Part shown: positions 1-6,996 of the stretch, one piece after another
Layout: the number at the start of each line of letters is the position of its first letter
How positions within the stretch are numbered: the stretch's first letter is position 1
Assembly (NCBI GenBank): GCA_031286995.1
Contig: JAITTS010000015.1
Span: forward strand, 1 to 38,777
Reading direction: 5' to 3'
Length of the DNA: 38,777 nucleotides
DNA from: Oscillospiraceae bacterium
Lineage (GTDB): Bacteria; Bacillota; Clostridia; Christensenellales; Aristaeellaceae
The notes under the pieces: model-generated
What the model was told of the DNA's origin: nothing
Database searches by the model: none
What the model saw: the letters and a program-made list of their open reading frames with translations, nothing else
Program-made: the position numbers and the translations under genes

Positions 1-299
1 CCGGATTCTCTGTCAATCACCGTCAGTTTCTCCGTGCCTCGCACCAGGTAGGTATCGTTCGGGATGGATCGCCATAGCGCGTCCTCCAGCGCCTGCGGCT
101 CTGCGTCGTCTATGCCATAGCGCCACACCCGATCCGTCACCAGGTAGAGCGTATCCCCGGCAAGCGCCATATCTTGCACAAAGGTCTGCGCCCCGCCAGG
201 CCCGGCAAACAAAAGGGTGGGGGTTGACGCCGCACACGCGGCATATGGCTGCGCGCCGATCATTCCGGCTAGCAAGAGCACCCAAAGCATCTTCTTCAT
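1..299 (-). CDS. Secreted protein, N-terminal fragment (runs off the left edge)
   Basis: The reading frame starts at an ATG at 299 preceded by AAGGAG with 6 bases spacing, and stays open to the window edge, so about 99 residues are visible. Residues 1-24 form a signal peptide (two lysines, a hydrophobic run MLWVLLLAGMIG, then small residues around AACAAS). The mature part reads like a beta-propeller blade series (segments such as ALAGDTLYLVTD and VWRYGIDD, alternating beta strands), which suggests an exported repeat-sensor or binding protein. The family cannot be named from this fragment. It lies downstream of the hydrogenase operon in the same direction but is separated from it by a terminator and about 180 bases of AT-rich DNA, so it is probably its own unit. 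Confidence 0.7.
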   Translation of the reverse strand, partial: MKKMLWVLLLAGMIGAQPYAACAASTPTLLFAGPGGAQTFVQDMALAGDTLYLVTDRVWRYGIDDAEPQALEDALWRSIPNDTYLVRGTEKLTVIDRES

Positions 300-407
300 C
301 CTGTACTCCTTTATATTCACATCATTTTTTATTTGCAAAAAACATCCGTAGATCCCGATACCGCCCAAAAAACTGCTATGTTTTACTTCCCAGATAATTT
401 ATTGTAC

Positions 408-438
408 ATTATAAAAATTTCTTTACACTTCATCGCAA
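408..438 (-). promoter_or_regulatory. Candidate promoter for the secreted protein at the left edge
   Basis: On the minus strand a perfect TATAAT (408-413) lies 19 bases downstream of TTGCGA (433-438), in an AT-rich stretch that stands out from the GC-rich surroundings. The spacing is longer than the optimal 17. It would give an untranslated leader of about 100 bases. The rest of the 300-595 gap holds only the hydrogenase terminator. Confidence 0.4.
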
Positions 439-480
439 GATTTATACAGGCAGCATTTGATATACCTCCATCAGCATAAA

Positions 481-524
481 ACAAAAGCTCCCCCCGCGAA
501 ACACCGTTTCGCGGAGGAGCCTTT
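481..524 (-). terminator. Rho-independent terminator of the hydrogenase operon
   Basis: On the minus strand an 8-bp perfect stem (CGCGAAAC with GTTTCGCG, loop of 3) is extended by GGCTCC/GGAGC pairing outside a small internal loop. It is followed by TTTTGTTTTA. It sits about 70 bases after the hydA stop codon, which is the expected place for the operon end. Confidence 0.85.
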
Positions 525-595
525 GGGCAAATCGCTGAAAATAAACTCGTTGACGCAATATTGGGGCAAAACGGATCTTTGGTTCGCCAAGCGCG

Positions 596-2335
596 TCAAT
601 ACTTGGGTTTCGCCTGATAGGTTGTGTGCAGCAGGTGGTGCGCCCTTTCGCCGTTGGGCGCGCCCAGGTAATCCGCATACAACTTTTGGATGGAGGGATT
701 TTCGTGGGATTTGCGGATGGCCTTGCCCGCATCTTCAGCGTACAGCGCCTTGGCGCGTACCTGGCGGGGATCCACATCCATCAGCACATCCGCGCACACG
801 ATGGGTTGGCCGCCGCCGGTGACACAGCCGCCGGGGCAGCCCATCACTTCCACAAAGTGGTACTGCTTTTCGCCCGCGCGGATGCTATCCAGCAGGCGGG
901 CGGCGTTGCCGGTACCGCTGGCCACGGCCACGCGCACATCCGTATCGCCCACGCGGATGGTGGCTTCCTTCACGCCCTCCACGCCGCGCACCTGATGAAA
1001 ATCTACCTTATCCAGGCTTTTGCCGGTCACCTTTTCGTACACCGTGCGCAGGGCGGCCTCCATCACGCCGCCGGTCGCGCCGAATATGACACCCGCGCCG
1101 GTGGATTCGCCCAACATATCGTCAAAATCCTCATCCGGCAGTTCGTTGAAGCGGATGCCCGCCTCCTTGATCATGCGGGCCAGTTCGCGCGTGGTGATGA
1201 CCACATCCACATCCGGCAGGCCGTCCACCACCAGCTCCGGGCGCTTGGATTCGTACTTTTTCGCCGTGCAGGGCATCACCGATACCACGGCGATCTTCTC
1301 CGGGTCTATGTGGTTCTTTTCCGCGTAGTAGCTTTTGAGTATCGCGCCCATCATCTGATGAGGCGACTTACAGCTGGAGAGATTGGGGATGAAATCGGGG
1401 TAGTAGTGCTCGCAGTACTTGATCCAGCCCGGCGAGCAGGATGTGATCATGGGCAGCGGGCCACCCTTCTGCAGGCGGGCGAGAAATTCCGTGCCCTCCT
1501 CCATGATGGTCAGATCCGCGGCAAAATCGGTATCGAACACCTTATCAAAGCCCAGGCGGCGCAGGGCTGCGGCCATTTTGCCGGTGACGCTTGTGCCCAT
1601 GAGCAGGCCGAACTCTTCACCCAGCGCGGCGCGCACGGCGGGTGCGGGCTGCACGATGACCACCTTCTCCGGGTCATCCAGCAGCTTCCACACCTCGTCT
1701 GTCTCACTCTTCTCGCGCAGTGCGCCGACGGGGCAGGCCACGATGCACTGGCCGCAGTTGACGCAGGCCACCTCGCTCAGGCTTTTATCCCACGCGGGGC
1801 CAACCACGGTATCAAAGCCCCGGCCCACGGCGCCGATGACGCCTATCTTCTGCACGTTGGCGCAGGCGGCCACGCACCGGCGGCACAGAATGCACTTGTT
1901 GGGATCGCGCACCACGGATGGGGAGAGCGTATCCTCCGGCAGATCTGTGCGCTTGCCCTCAAAGGCCACCTCATCGGTCACGCCCAGCTCTTGGCAGAGG
2001 CGCTGCAGCTCACAATTTTGGCTGCGCACGCAGGATAGGCACTTTTTTTCGTGGTTGGATAGCAGCAGCTCCAGGTTCAGCTTGCGCGCGGCGCGCACGG
2101 CCTGGGTGTTGGTGCGCACCTTCATGCCCGGCGAGACCGGTAGCACGCAGGCCGCCTGTAGCGCCCTGCCGCCCACATCCACGCAACAGATACGGCAAGC
2201 GCCTATTTCGTTTTTGCCCTTTAGGTAACACAGCGTGGGGATGTGGATGCCCGCCTGGCGCGCGGCCTCCAGCACGGTGGCGCCGGGCTCTACCTGCACA
2301 TCCACGCCGTCAATCGTAAGGGTTATCAGTTCCAT
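596..2335 (-). CDS. hydA: NAD(P)-linked [FeFe]-hydrogenase catalytic subunit (HydA/HndD type)
   Basis: This 579-residue subunit reduces protons to H2 or oxidises H2. Visible in order: a plant-type [2Fe-2S] domain (C36, C47, C50, C63); a His-ligated [4Fe-4S] motif (H95, C99, C102, C108); two ferredoxin [4Fe-4S] clusters (C148-C158, C191-C201); the H-cluster domain with L1 TSCSPGW (C300), L2 MPCTAKK (C355) and L3 EVMGCPGGCVTGGG (C500, C504); and a C-terminal small-subunit segment. The length is normal for HndD. The start has AAGGAGG 8 bases upstream. It is the last gene of hydC-ATPase-hndB-hydB-hydA, 24 bases after hydB. The L1 loop has Ser301 where many clostridial enzymes have the proton-relay Cys. 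By family knowledge HydABC/HndABCD enzymes couple NAD(P)H and ferredoxin with H2, some by electron bifurcation. Bifurcation here is inferred, not shown. Confidence 0.96.
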   Translation of the reverse strand: MELITLTIDGVDVQVEPGATVLEAARQAGIHIPTLCYLKGKNEIGACRICCVDVGGRALQAACVLPVSPGMKVRTNTQAVRAARKLNLELLLSNHEKKCLSCVRSQNCELQRLCQELGVTDEVAFEGKRTDLPEDTLSPSVVRDPNKCILCRRCVAACANVQKIGVIGAVGRGFDTVVGPAWDKSLSEVACVNCGQCIVACPVGALREKSETDEVWKLLDDPEKVVIVQPAPAVRAALGEEFGLLMGTSVTGKMAAALRRLGFDKVFDTDFAADLTIMEEGTEFLARLQKGGPLPMITSCSPGWIKYCEHYYPDFIPNLSSCKSPHQMMGAILKSYYAEKNHIDPEKIAVVSVMPCTAKKYESKRPELVVDGLPDVDVVITTRELARMIKEAGIRFNELPDEDFDDMLGESTGAGVIFGATGGVMEAALRTVYEKVTGKSLDKVDFHQVRGVEGVKEATIRVGDTDVRVAVASGTGNAARLLDSIRAGEKQYHFVEVMGCPGGCVTGGGQPIVCADVLMDVDPRQVRAKALYAEDAGKAIRKSHENPSIQKLYADYLGAPNGERAHHLLHTTYQAKPKY

Positions 2336-2359
2336 GGCGTATCCTCCTTACCACGCGGG

Positions 2360-4156
2360 TTATTTTTTGATGATGGCGTTGAAGCGGCACTTCTCCATAC
2401 AGGCGCCGCACTTGATGCACTTATCCTGGTCGATGGCATGCAGCTCTTTGACCACGCCGCTGATGGCCCCCACCGGGCAGGATTTGGCGCACATGGTGCA
2501 GCCCCGGCACTTGTCGGTGATGGTATAGTTGAGCAGCGCCTGGCAGTGCCCGGCCGGGCAGCGCCGTTCATAAATATGGGCCTCGTACTCATGGCGGAAG
2601 TATTTGAGCGTGGAGAGCACCGGATTGGGCGCGGTCTGCCCCAGACCGCACAGCGCCGTGGCCTTGATATTTTGCGCCAGACGCTCCAGCTTTTCAATGT
2701 CGCCATCCTGCCCCTTGCCCTCGGTGATGCGCTGCAAAATCTCCAGCATGCGGCGGGTGCCGATGCGGCAGGGGGTACATTTGCCGCAGGATTCATCCAC
2801 CGTAAAGTCGAGGAAGAAGCGGGCGATATCCACCATGCAGTTATCTTCATCCATCACGATCATGCCGCCGGAGCCCATCATGGAGCCGATGGCGATCAGC
2901 GAGTCGTACTCAATGGGGATATCCAGGTACTTCATGGGGATGCAGCCGCCGGAGGGCCCGCCCGTCTGCACGGCCTTGAACTGCTTGCCGCCAGGTATGC
3001 CCCCGCCGATGTCGTAGATGACCTGGCGCAGGGGCGTGCCCATCGGTATCTCCACAAGGCCTGTGTTGGTGATCTTGCCGCCCAGGGCGAACACCTTGGT
3101 GCCCTTGGATTTTTCTGTGCCCATGGCCGCGTACCAATCCGCGCCGTTGAGAATGATCTGGCACACGTTGGCGTAGGTCTCCACGTTGTTGAGCAGCGTG
3201 GGTTTCTCAAACAACCCCTTGATGGCCGGGAAGGGCGGCCTGGGCCGCGGTTCGCCCCGGCGGCCTTCGATGGATGCCATCAGCGCGGTCTCCTCGCCGC
3301 AGACAAAGGCACCCGCGCCCAGGCGCACCGCCAAGCGGAAGCCGAAGGGCGTGCCCAGGATGTTGTCGCCCAGCAGGCCGTACGCCTCCGCCTGCGCGAT
3401 GGCGATCTGCAGGCGCTTGACGGCGATGGGGTATTCCGCCCGCACGTAGACGTAGCCCTGGCTCGCGCCCACCGCATAGCCGGCGATGGCCATAGCCTCT
3501 ACCACCGCGTGGGGGTCGCCCTCCAAGATGGAACGATCCATAAACGCGCCGGGGTCGCCCTCGTCTGCGTTGCAGCAGACGTACTTTTCGTCACCCGGGG
3601 CCTTGGCCGTAAACTCCCACTTCGTGCCGGTGGGGAAGCCGCCGCCGCCCCTGCCCCGCAGGCCCGAGCGCTTGATGGTATCAATCACCGCCTCGCGTGA
3701 CATTTCGGTGAGCACCTTGGCCAGCGCCTTGTAGCCATCAAAGGCGATGTACTCGTCGATATTCTCGGGGTCTATCACGCCGCAGTTGCGCAGGGCAATG
3801 CGCTTTTGCTGTTGGTAGAAGCCTATCTCATCCAAGGACATGCTCTGCCCCTGGGCGGTCTTATCCGTGTACACCAGGCGCTGTACCTGGCGGCCCTTGA
3901 CAAGGTGCTCCTGCACGATCTCGTCCACATCCTCGGGCTTTACGCGGCTGTAAAAGGTGCCCTCGGGGTAGACGATCACCACGGGCCCGGCCTCGCACAG
4001 GCCGAAGCAGCCCGTGCGCACCACCTTTACTTCCTTCTCCAAGCGGTTCTCCGCAATTTTGCTCTCAAAACGCGCTATCAATTCGCCGGAACCGGACGAC
4101 GAACAGCCCGTACCCCCGCAGACCAGCACATGGGCGCGAAACAAATCCATAGCCAT
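2360..4156 (-). CDS. hydB: Hydrogenase NuoF-like flavoprotein subunit (HydB/HndC type)
   Basis: This 598-residue diaphorase subunit binds FMN and NAD(P)H and passes electrons to HydA. An N-terminal thioredoxin-like [2Fe-2S] domain has C13, C18, C50 and C54. The NuoF core follows with the glycine-rich FMN/NADH motif GRGGGGFPTG (168-177), GEETALM (287-293) and the [4Fe-4S] motif SCGKCTPCR with C457, C460, C463 and C503. The C-terminus carries a bacterial ferredoxin with two clusters (C550-C560 and C580-C590), and C533/C538 before it resemble the metal site of this family. Domain order and length match HydB of bifurcating hydrogenases. AGGAGG lies 4 bases before the first ATG (MAMDLF); the second ATG is also possible. 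It is located 36 bases after hndB. Confidence 0.96.
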   Translation of the reverse strand: MAMDLFRAHVLVCGGTGCSSSGSGELIARFESKIAENRLEKEVKVVRTGCFGLCEAGPVVIVYPEGTFYSRVKPEDVDEIVQEHLVKGRQVQRLVYTDKTAQGQSMSLDEIGFYQQQKRIALRNCGVIDPENIDEYIAFDGYKALAKVLTEMSREAVIDTIKRSGLRGRGGGGFPTGTKWEFTAKAPGDEKYVCCNADEGDPGAFMDRSILEGDPHAVVEAMAIAGYAVGASQGYVYVRAEYPIAVKRLQIAIAQAEAYGLLGDNILGTPFGFRLAVRLGAGAFVCGEETALMASIEGRRGEPRPRPPFPAIKGLFEKPTLLNNVETYANVCQIILNGADWYAAMGTEKSKGTKVFALGGKITNTGLVEIPMGTPLRQVIYDIGGGIPGGKQFKAVQTGGPSGGCIPMKYLDIPIEYDSLIAIGSMMGSGGMIVMDEDNCMVDIARFFLDFTVDESCGKCTPCRIGTRRMLEILQRITEGKGQDGDIEKLERLAQNIKATALCGLGQTAPNPVLSTLKYFRHEYEAHIYERRCPAGHCQALLNYTITDKCRGCTMCAKSCPVGAISGVVKELHAIDQDKCIKCGACMEKCRFNAIIKK

Positions 4157-4192
4157 GCTTCCTCCTCTGTCGCTTTGCCCTCTGCGGGCCGC

Positions 4193-4573
4193 TTATTGGC
4201 CCTGCTTCTCCGCGAAGGTGACGGTGTATTCCTCCACCGGGCGGCCGTTGACGATGTGCTCGGCCACCACGCGGCTCACCTTTTCCGGGGACATGCGCAC
4301 GTAGGTCACTTTATCCTTGCCGGGCAGCATCACATCCACCATGGGCTCCAGACGGCACATGCCGATGCAGCCGGTCTGCGATACCTGCACGTGGCTGATG
4401 CCGCGCTTCTGCAGCTCCTCCAAAAAAGCAAGCATCACGGGGCGCGCGCCCGCGGCGATGCCGCAGGTGGCCATGCCCACCACAACGCGCACCACGTCAT
4501 CCTTCTCCTTGCGCATGCCCACCTGCTCCAGCGTCCGCTGGCGTATGGCTTCCAGTTCCGCAATGGTCTTCAT
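4193..4573 (-). CDS. hndB: Small thioredoxin-like [2Fe-2S] hydrogenase subunit (HndB type)
   Basis: The protein has 126 residues and matches the extra small subunit of tetrameric Hnd hydrogenases, an electron carrier between the NuoE-like and NuoF-like subunits. The fold signature is a thioredoxin-like ferredoxin: C37 in the segment MATCGIAAGA, then C69 and C73 in QTGCIGMC. Only three of the usual four cluster cysteines are apparent, which is typical of HndB-like proteins as far as I recall. The start at 4573 (MKTIAELEAI) was chosen over an upstream in-frame ATG because GGAGGG lies 5-6 bases before it. It sits between the GHKL ATPase (47-base gap) and hydB. Confidence 0.88.
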   Translation of the reverse strand: MKTIAELEAIRQRTLEQVGMRKEKDDVVRVVVGMATCGIAAGARPVMLAFLEELQKRGISHVQVSQTGCIGMCRLEPMVDVMLPGKDKVTYVRMSPEKVSRVVAEHIVNGRPVEEYTVTFAEKQGQ

Positions 4574-4620
4574 GATGTCCCTCCGTCTATGTAGATTGTC
4601 GCGATCGGGCATCGCGCCCG

Positions 4621-5199
4621 CTACAGGCGGGTCACGTCAACCTCTGCCGCCAGGCCGGGCAGGGCTTCGGCGATGCCCTCGCGCAAGCTCTCCCGCATCC
4701 AGGCCACCACCTCGGGCGCATCCAGCCCCACCGTGACCAGGGCCGCGCGCATCTCACGCGTATCAAAGGTATAACGCCTCTCCCCCGTGGCCAGGCACAG
4801 CACGTAATCCGGCGTGAGCGGGGTTGTAACCACCAGGGTGATCACCGTGCCCGCGATATCCCCCAGCGGCGGCCTGTCCACATGGCGCAGGCCAAAATCG
4901 CCCGTGACCGTGGTACCCCGCCCCACCTCGGATACGATGCGCACCCCGCCGCCGGCAAGCTCCGCATTCTCTTGAAAGAGCGGAATGCCCAGGCCGATGC
5001 CCCGGGTGGTGCGGGTGGTGGTGAAGGGGCTGGTGACCCGCGCCAACAGATCCGGCGGCATGCCGCATCCGTCGTCTCGCAGGGTGACGGTCAGCCTATC
5101 CGCATCCGGATCGGCCAGCAGCGAAATCTCTACCAGCGACGCCCCGGCGCGCACGCTGTTCTGTGCCAGATCCAGTATGTGCAGCGACAAGTCGCGCAT
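4621..5199 (-). CDS. Stand-alone GHKL-family ATPase inside the hydrogenase operon
   Basis: This 192-residue protein is a histidine-kinase-type ATP-binding domain without a dimerisation/histidine domain. The N-box is at DLAQNS (Asn14), the G1 box at DDGCGMP (42-48), the F/G2 region at TTRTTRGIGLGIPL, and the end of the domain at GRGTTVTG. No transmembrane segment or receiver domain is present; the remaining C-terminal 75 residues are unassigned. It starts 3 bases after the hydC stop codon, so it is translated together with the structural subunits. ATP-binding proteins of this kind are common in clostridial hyd operons, but their role is not settled. A regulatory or maturation function is inference. 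It could pair with the signalling genes upstream. Confidence 0.88.
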   Translation of the reverse strand: MRDLSLHILDLAQNSVRAGASLVEISLLADPDADRLTVTLRDDGCGMPPDLLARVTSPFTTTRTTRGIGLGIPLFQENAELAGGGVRIVSEVGRGTTVTGDFGLRHVDRPPLGDIAGTVITLVVTTPLTPDYVLCLATGERRYTFDTREMRAALVTVGLDAPEVVAWMRESLREGIAEALPGLAAEVDVTRL

Positions 5200-5202
5200 G
5201 GC

Positions 5203-5682
5203 CTATTGCCCCAGGTACTTGGCCAGTATGCCGGGTACATCCTCGGGTACCAAGCGGCCATACACCTCATCATCCACCATCAGCACAGGCGCCAGGCCGC
5301 AAGCGCCCAGGCAGCGGGTGGCCTTTAGGGTAAACTTGGCATCCGCAGTGGTCTTGCCCGGCGCCACGGCCAGCAACTCGCTCAACTTATCCAGCAATTT
5401 CTGCGAGCCTTTTACATAACAGGCCGTGCCCAGACACACGCCGATTTCGTGCTCGCCGCCCGGCTCCAGCGAAAACTGGGCGTAGAATGTTGCCACGCCG
5501 TACACCTCGCTGAGCGACGCGCCCGTCGCGTCGGCGATCATCTGCTGCACATCCTGCGGCACGTGCCCAAAGATACTCTGCGCCGCCTGCAGCAGCACCA
5601 TGACAGCACCCTTTTCGTGCGCGTGCTCTGCAATTGCTTGCTGCAATCGCAGCATCTGTTCCGCCCTGTTCTCTTCGGCCAT
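5203..5682 (-). CDS. hydC: Hydrogenase NuoE-like [2Fe-2S] subunit (HydC/HndA type)
   Basis: The product has 159 residues, standard for NuoE/HydC. The [2Fe-2S] ligands are C83 and C88 (CLGTAC) and C124 and C128 (CLGAC), preceded by the helical N-terminal domain with FGHVP and GVATFYAQF, both family hallmarks. It accepts electrons from the HydB flavin and forms the first gene of the structural hydrogenase operon. The start at 5682 (MAEENRAEQM) has GGAGG 7 bases before it; an upstream in-frame ATG at 5745 has no ribosome site. A promoter with an extended -10 element lies about 75 bases upstream of the start. The GHKL ATPase follows after 3 bases. Confidence 0.95.
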   Translation of the reverse strand: MAEENRAEQMLRLQQAIAEHAHEKGAVMVLLQAAQSIFGHVPQDVQQMIADATGASLSEVYGVATFYAQFSLEPGGEHEIGVCLGTACYVKGSQKLLDKLSELLAVAPGKTTADAKFTLKATRCLGACGLAPVLMVDDEVYGRLVPEDVPGILAKYLGQ

Positions 5683-5758
5683 ATCCCTGCCTCCTTCTAT
5701 GCGATCGGCCTGCGCCGACAACATTGATAATTTCATCACAAGCACTGGCTTCCGTCAC

Positions 5759-5787
5759 ATTCTACCATAAATCGGGCCGGATTGCAC
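5759..5787 (-). promoter_or_regulatory. Promoter of the structural hydrogenase operon
   Basis: On the minus strand an extended -10 element TGGTAGAAT lies at 5759-5767. A poor -35 (GTGCAA, 5782-5787) is 17 bases upstream. The extended TG can compensate for the weak -35. The predicted start near 5752 gives a leader of about 70 bases before hydC. Because no terminator is seen after the PHP gene, read-through from the upstream signalling genes is also possible. Confidence 0.6.
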
Positions 5788-5809
5788 CCATAAAAATGTG
5801 GGATTTTGC

Positions 5810-5832
5810 GCGCTATCTGTCAAAAATAGCGC
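5810..5832. promoter_or_regulatory. Inverted repeat upstream of the hydrogenase promoter, possible operator
   Basis: Perfect 7-bp arms GCGCTAT (5810-5816) and ATAGCGC (5826-5832) are separated by 9 bases. They lie about 60-80 bases upstream of the predicted hydC transcription start. A 10-bp perfect palindrome TTTGTACAAA lies further upstream at 5861-5870. Neither fits the Rex consensus. The A-run next to the repeat is on the wrong side for a terminator on the minus strand. Confidence 0.4.
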
Positions 5833-5914
5833 AAAAAAATGCCCAACCATCGCTATCCAATTTGTACAAAACAAGTAAACCTAGACTAATAACGAAAAGA
5901 AAATACGCCCGCGC

Positions 5915-6616
5915 CTACCCACCCGCACGCAGGTACGCCAATATGCCCGCTGGCGTTCTTTCCGCCGCGGGCAGGGGCATACCTCCTTCGGCAATATCCT
6001 CTAAACGATGCGCGTCGGACGAACGCAGCACCGAGTACTTCGACAGATCCACAGCCGGGGGCGGCGCGTGGGGCGAAACCTCTACCGCCGGCAAGCGCAG
6101 CCCCGACGGAAACATGCCCAGGGCGGAGAGCAGGCTGTTGGCCCCCCGGTTGATGTGCGCCGGCACCGCCACGCCGCCCATGGCCCACACGCGGGCCGCC
6201 ACCTCGGCCAGGGTGGCCTGCACAGCCTGTATCAGCAGTTTGGGCACGGTATCCACGCAGGCATCCTGGGCATCGCACACGCACTGTTCCCCAAAGATGC
6301 CCGGTTTGTTGAGCACGGGCGGTATGCGCTCATAAAGCCAATCCCCCAGCATCAGCGCGTCGGCCACGGTGGGCAGGTAGCACAGCAGGTGCACATCCTC
6401 CTGCGTGTTGGCCTCTATGGCGGGCAAGAACACCAACCCCCGCGCATCCGCCACGGCCTGGCAGGCGGGCAAGTTGCGGGCGCTGTTGTGATCGGCCACG
6501 GCAATGGCATCCAGCCCCTTCAGCCAGGCCATGTTCACCAGGTTGTTGGGGGTCATATCCGCATCCGCGCACGGGGAAAGGCAGGAGTGTATGTGCAAAT
6601 CCGCGCGCAGGATCAT
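5915..6616 (-). CDS. PHP-domain metal-dependent phosphoesterase
   Basis: This 233-residue protein is a PHP (polymerase and histidinol phosphatase) domain. Metal-binding motifs seen are DLHIHS (6-11), ADHNS (41-45), an internal Glu in PAIEANT, H at PAHINRG and the late SDAH motif. Such proteins hydrolyse phosphoesters; the substrate cannot be read from sequence. Its ATG overlaps the stop of the DRTGG gene by 4 bases, so the pair is translationally coupled. It is the last gene of the sensory hydrogenase set, with hydC next after about 230 bases. I recall PHP proteins recurring beside putative sensory hydrogenases in clostridia, which suggests a role in signal turnover or redox-linked regulation. 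That role is inference. Confidence 0.88.
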   Translation of the reverse strand: MILRADLHIHSCLSPCADADMTPNNLVNMAWLKGLDAIAVADHNSARNLPACQAVADARGLVFLPAIEANTQEDVHLLCYLPTVADALMLGDWLYERIPPVLNKPGIFGEQCVCDAQDACVDTVPKLLIQAVQATLAEVAARVWAMGGVAVPAHINRGANSLLSALGMFPSGLRLPAVEVSPHAPPPAVDLSKYSVLRSSDAHRLEDIAEGGMPLPAAERTPAGILAYLRAGG

Positions 6617-6969
6617 GGGCGCTCGGTGGTGCGCAAGCCCGCCGCGTATAGCATGCCGCCCAGCGTGAACGCGTCGTGCTTGGATGCGAACAACGCAAAG
6701 CCGTCATCCCTGGCGCGCTGCAGCATAGCGGAATCCACCTGGCTGCAATCGGCCAGGATCACGCAGGCTGCCTCTATCAACTCCGCCACGGCGATGACGT
6801 TCAGGTGGGTCTGCACGGTGATCCACGCCATGCCAGGCTGCTCGCGCCCCATCACCCAACTGAGCAGGTCGCAGCTGTATCCCGCGCTGATCTCCTTATC
6901 CAGCGGCACACCGGGCACCAGCAGTTCCGCACCGGTGATCTCCATCATTTGCGCCAGTGTCATGGGCAT
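6613..6969 (-). CDS. DRTGG-domain protein, first copy (before PHP)
   Basis: The 118-residue protein is a single DRTGG-like domain (the N-terminal domain type of HPr kinase, also found with CBS domains). Features seen are a start MTLAQMMEITGAELLVPG, a middle GYSCDLLSWVMG segment and a glycine-containing end (GGMLYAAGL). No catalytic residues are visible, so a ligand-binding or protein-interaction role is likely. The overall pattern matches the second DRTGG gene at 8792-9148 in length and in the closing L..A.GILY/MLYAAGL segment. It overlaps the PHP start by 4 bases and follows the hydrogenase-like gene by 27 bases. The start has GGAGG about 5 bases upstream. Confidence 0.8.
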   Translation of the reverse strand: MPMTLAQMMEITGAELLVPGVPLDKEISAGYSCDLLSWVMGREQPGMAWITVQTHLNVIAVAELIEAACVILADCSQVDSAMLQRARDDGFALFASKHDAFTLGGMLYAAGLRTTERP

Positions 6970-6996
6970 TCCTCCAAAGCTATGATGATTGACTGA

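Noticed and set aside
626-2038. 470-codon plus-strand open frame
   Set aside because: Antisense shadow of hydA, rich in His and Ala, no start signal.
2243-3700. 485-codon plus-strand open frame
   Set aside because: Antisense to hydB, whose motifs and codon use are unmistakable; the plus-strand product has no family signature.
5820-5840. TTGACA on the minus strand upstream of hydC as a -35 box
   Set aside because: At 17-base spacing only CACATT is present as -10; the extended -10 TGGTAGAAT further down is much better.
5808-5840. Inverted repeat plus A-run as a terminator of the PHP gene
   Set aside because: For minus-strand transcripts the T-run precedes the stem instead of following it.
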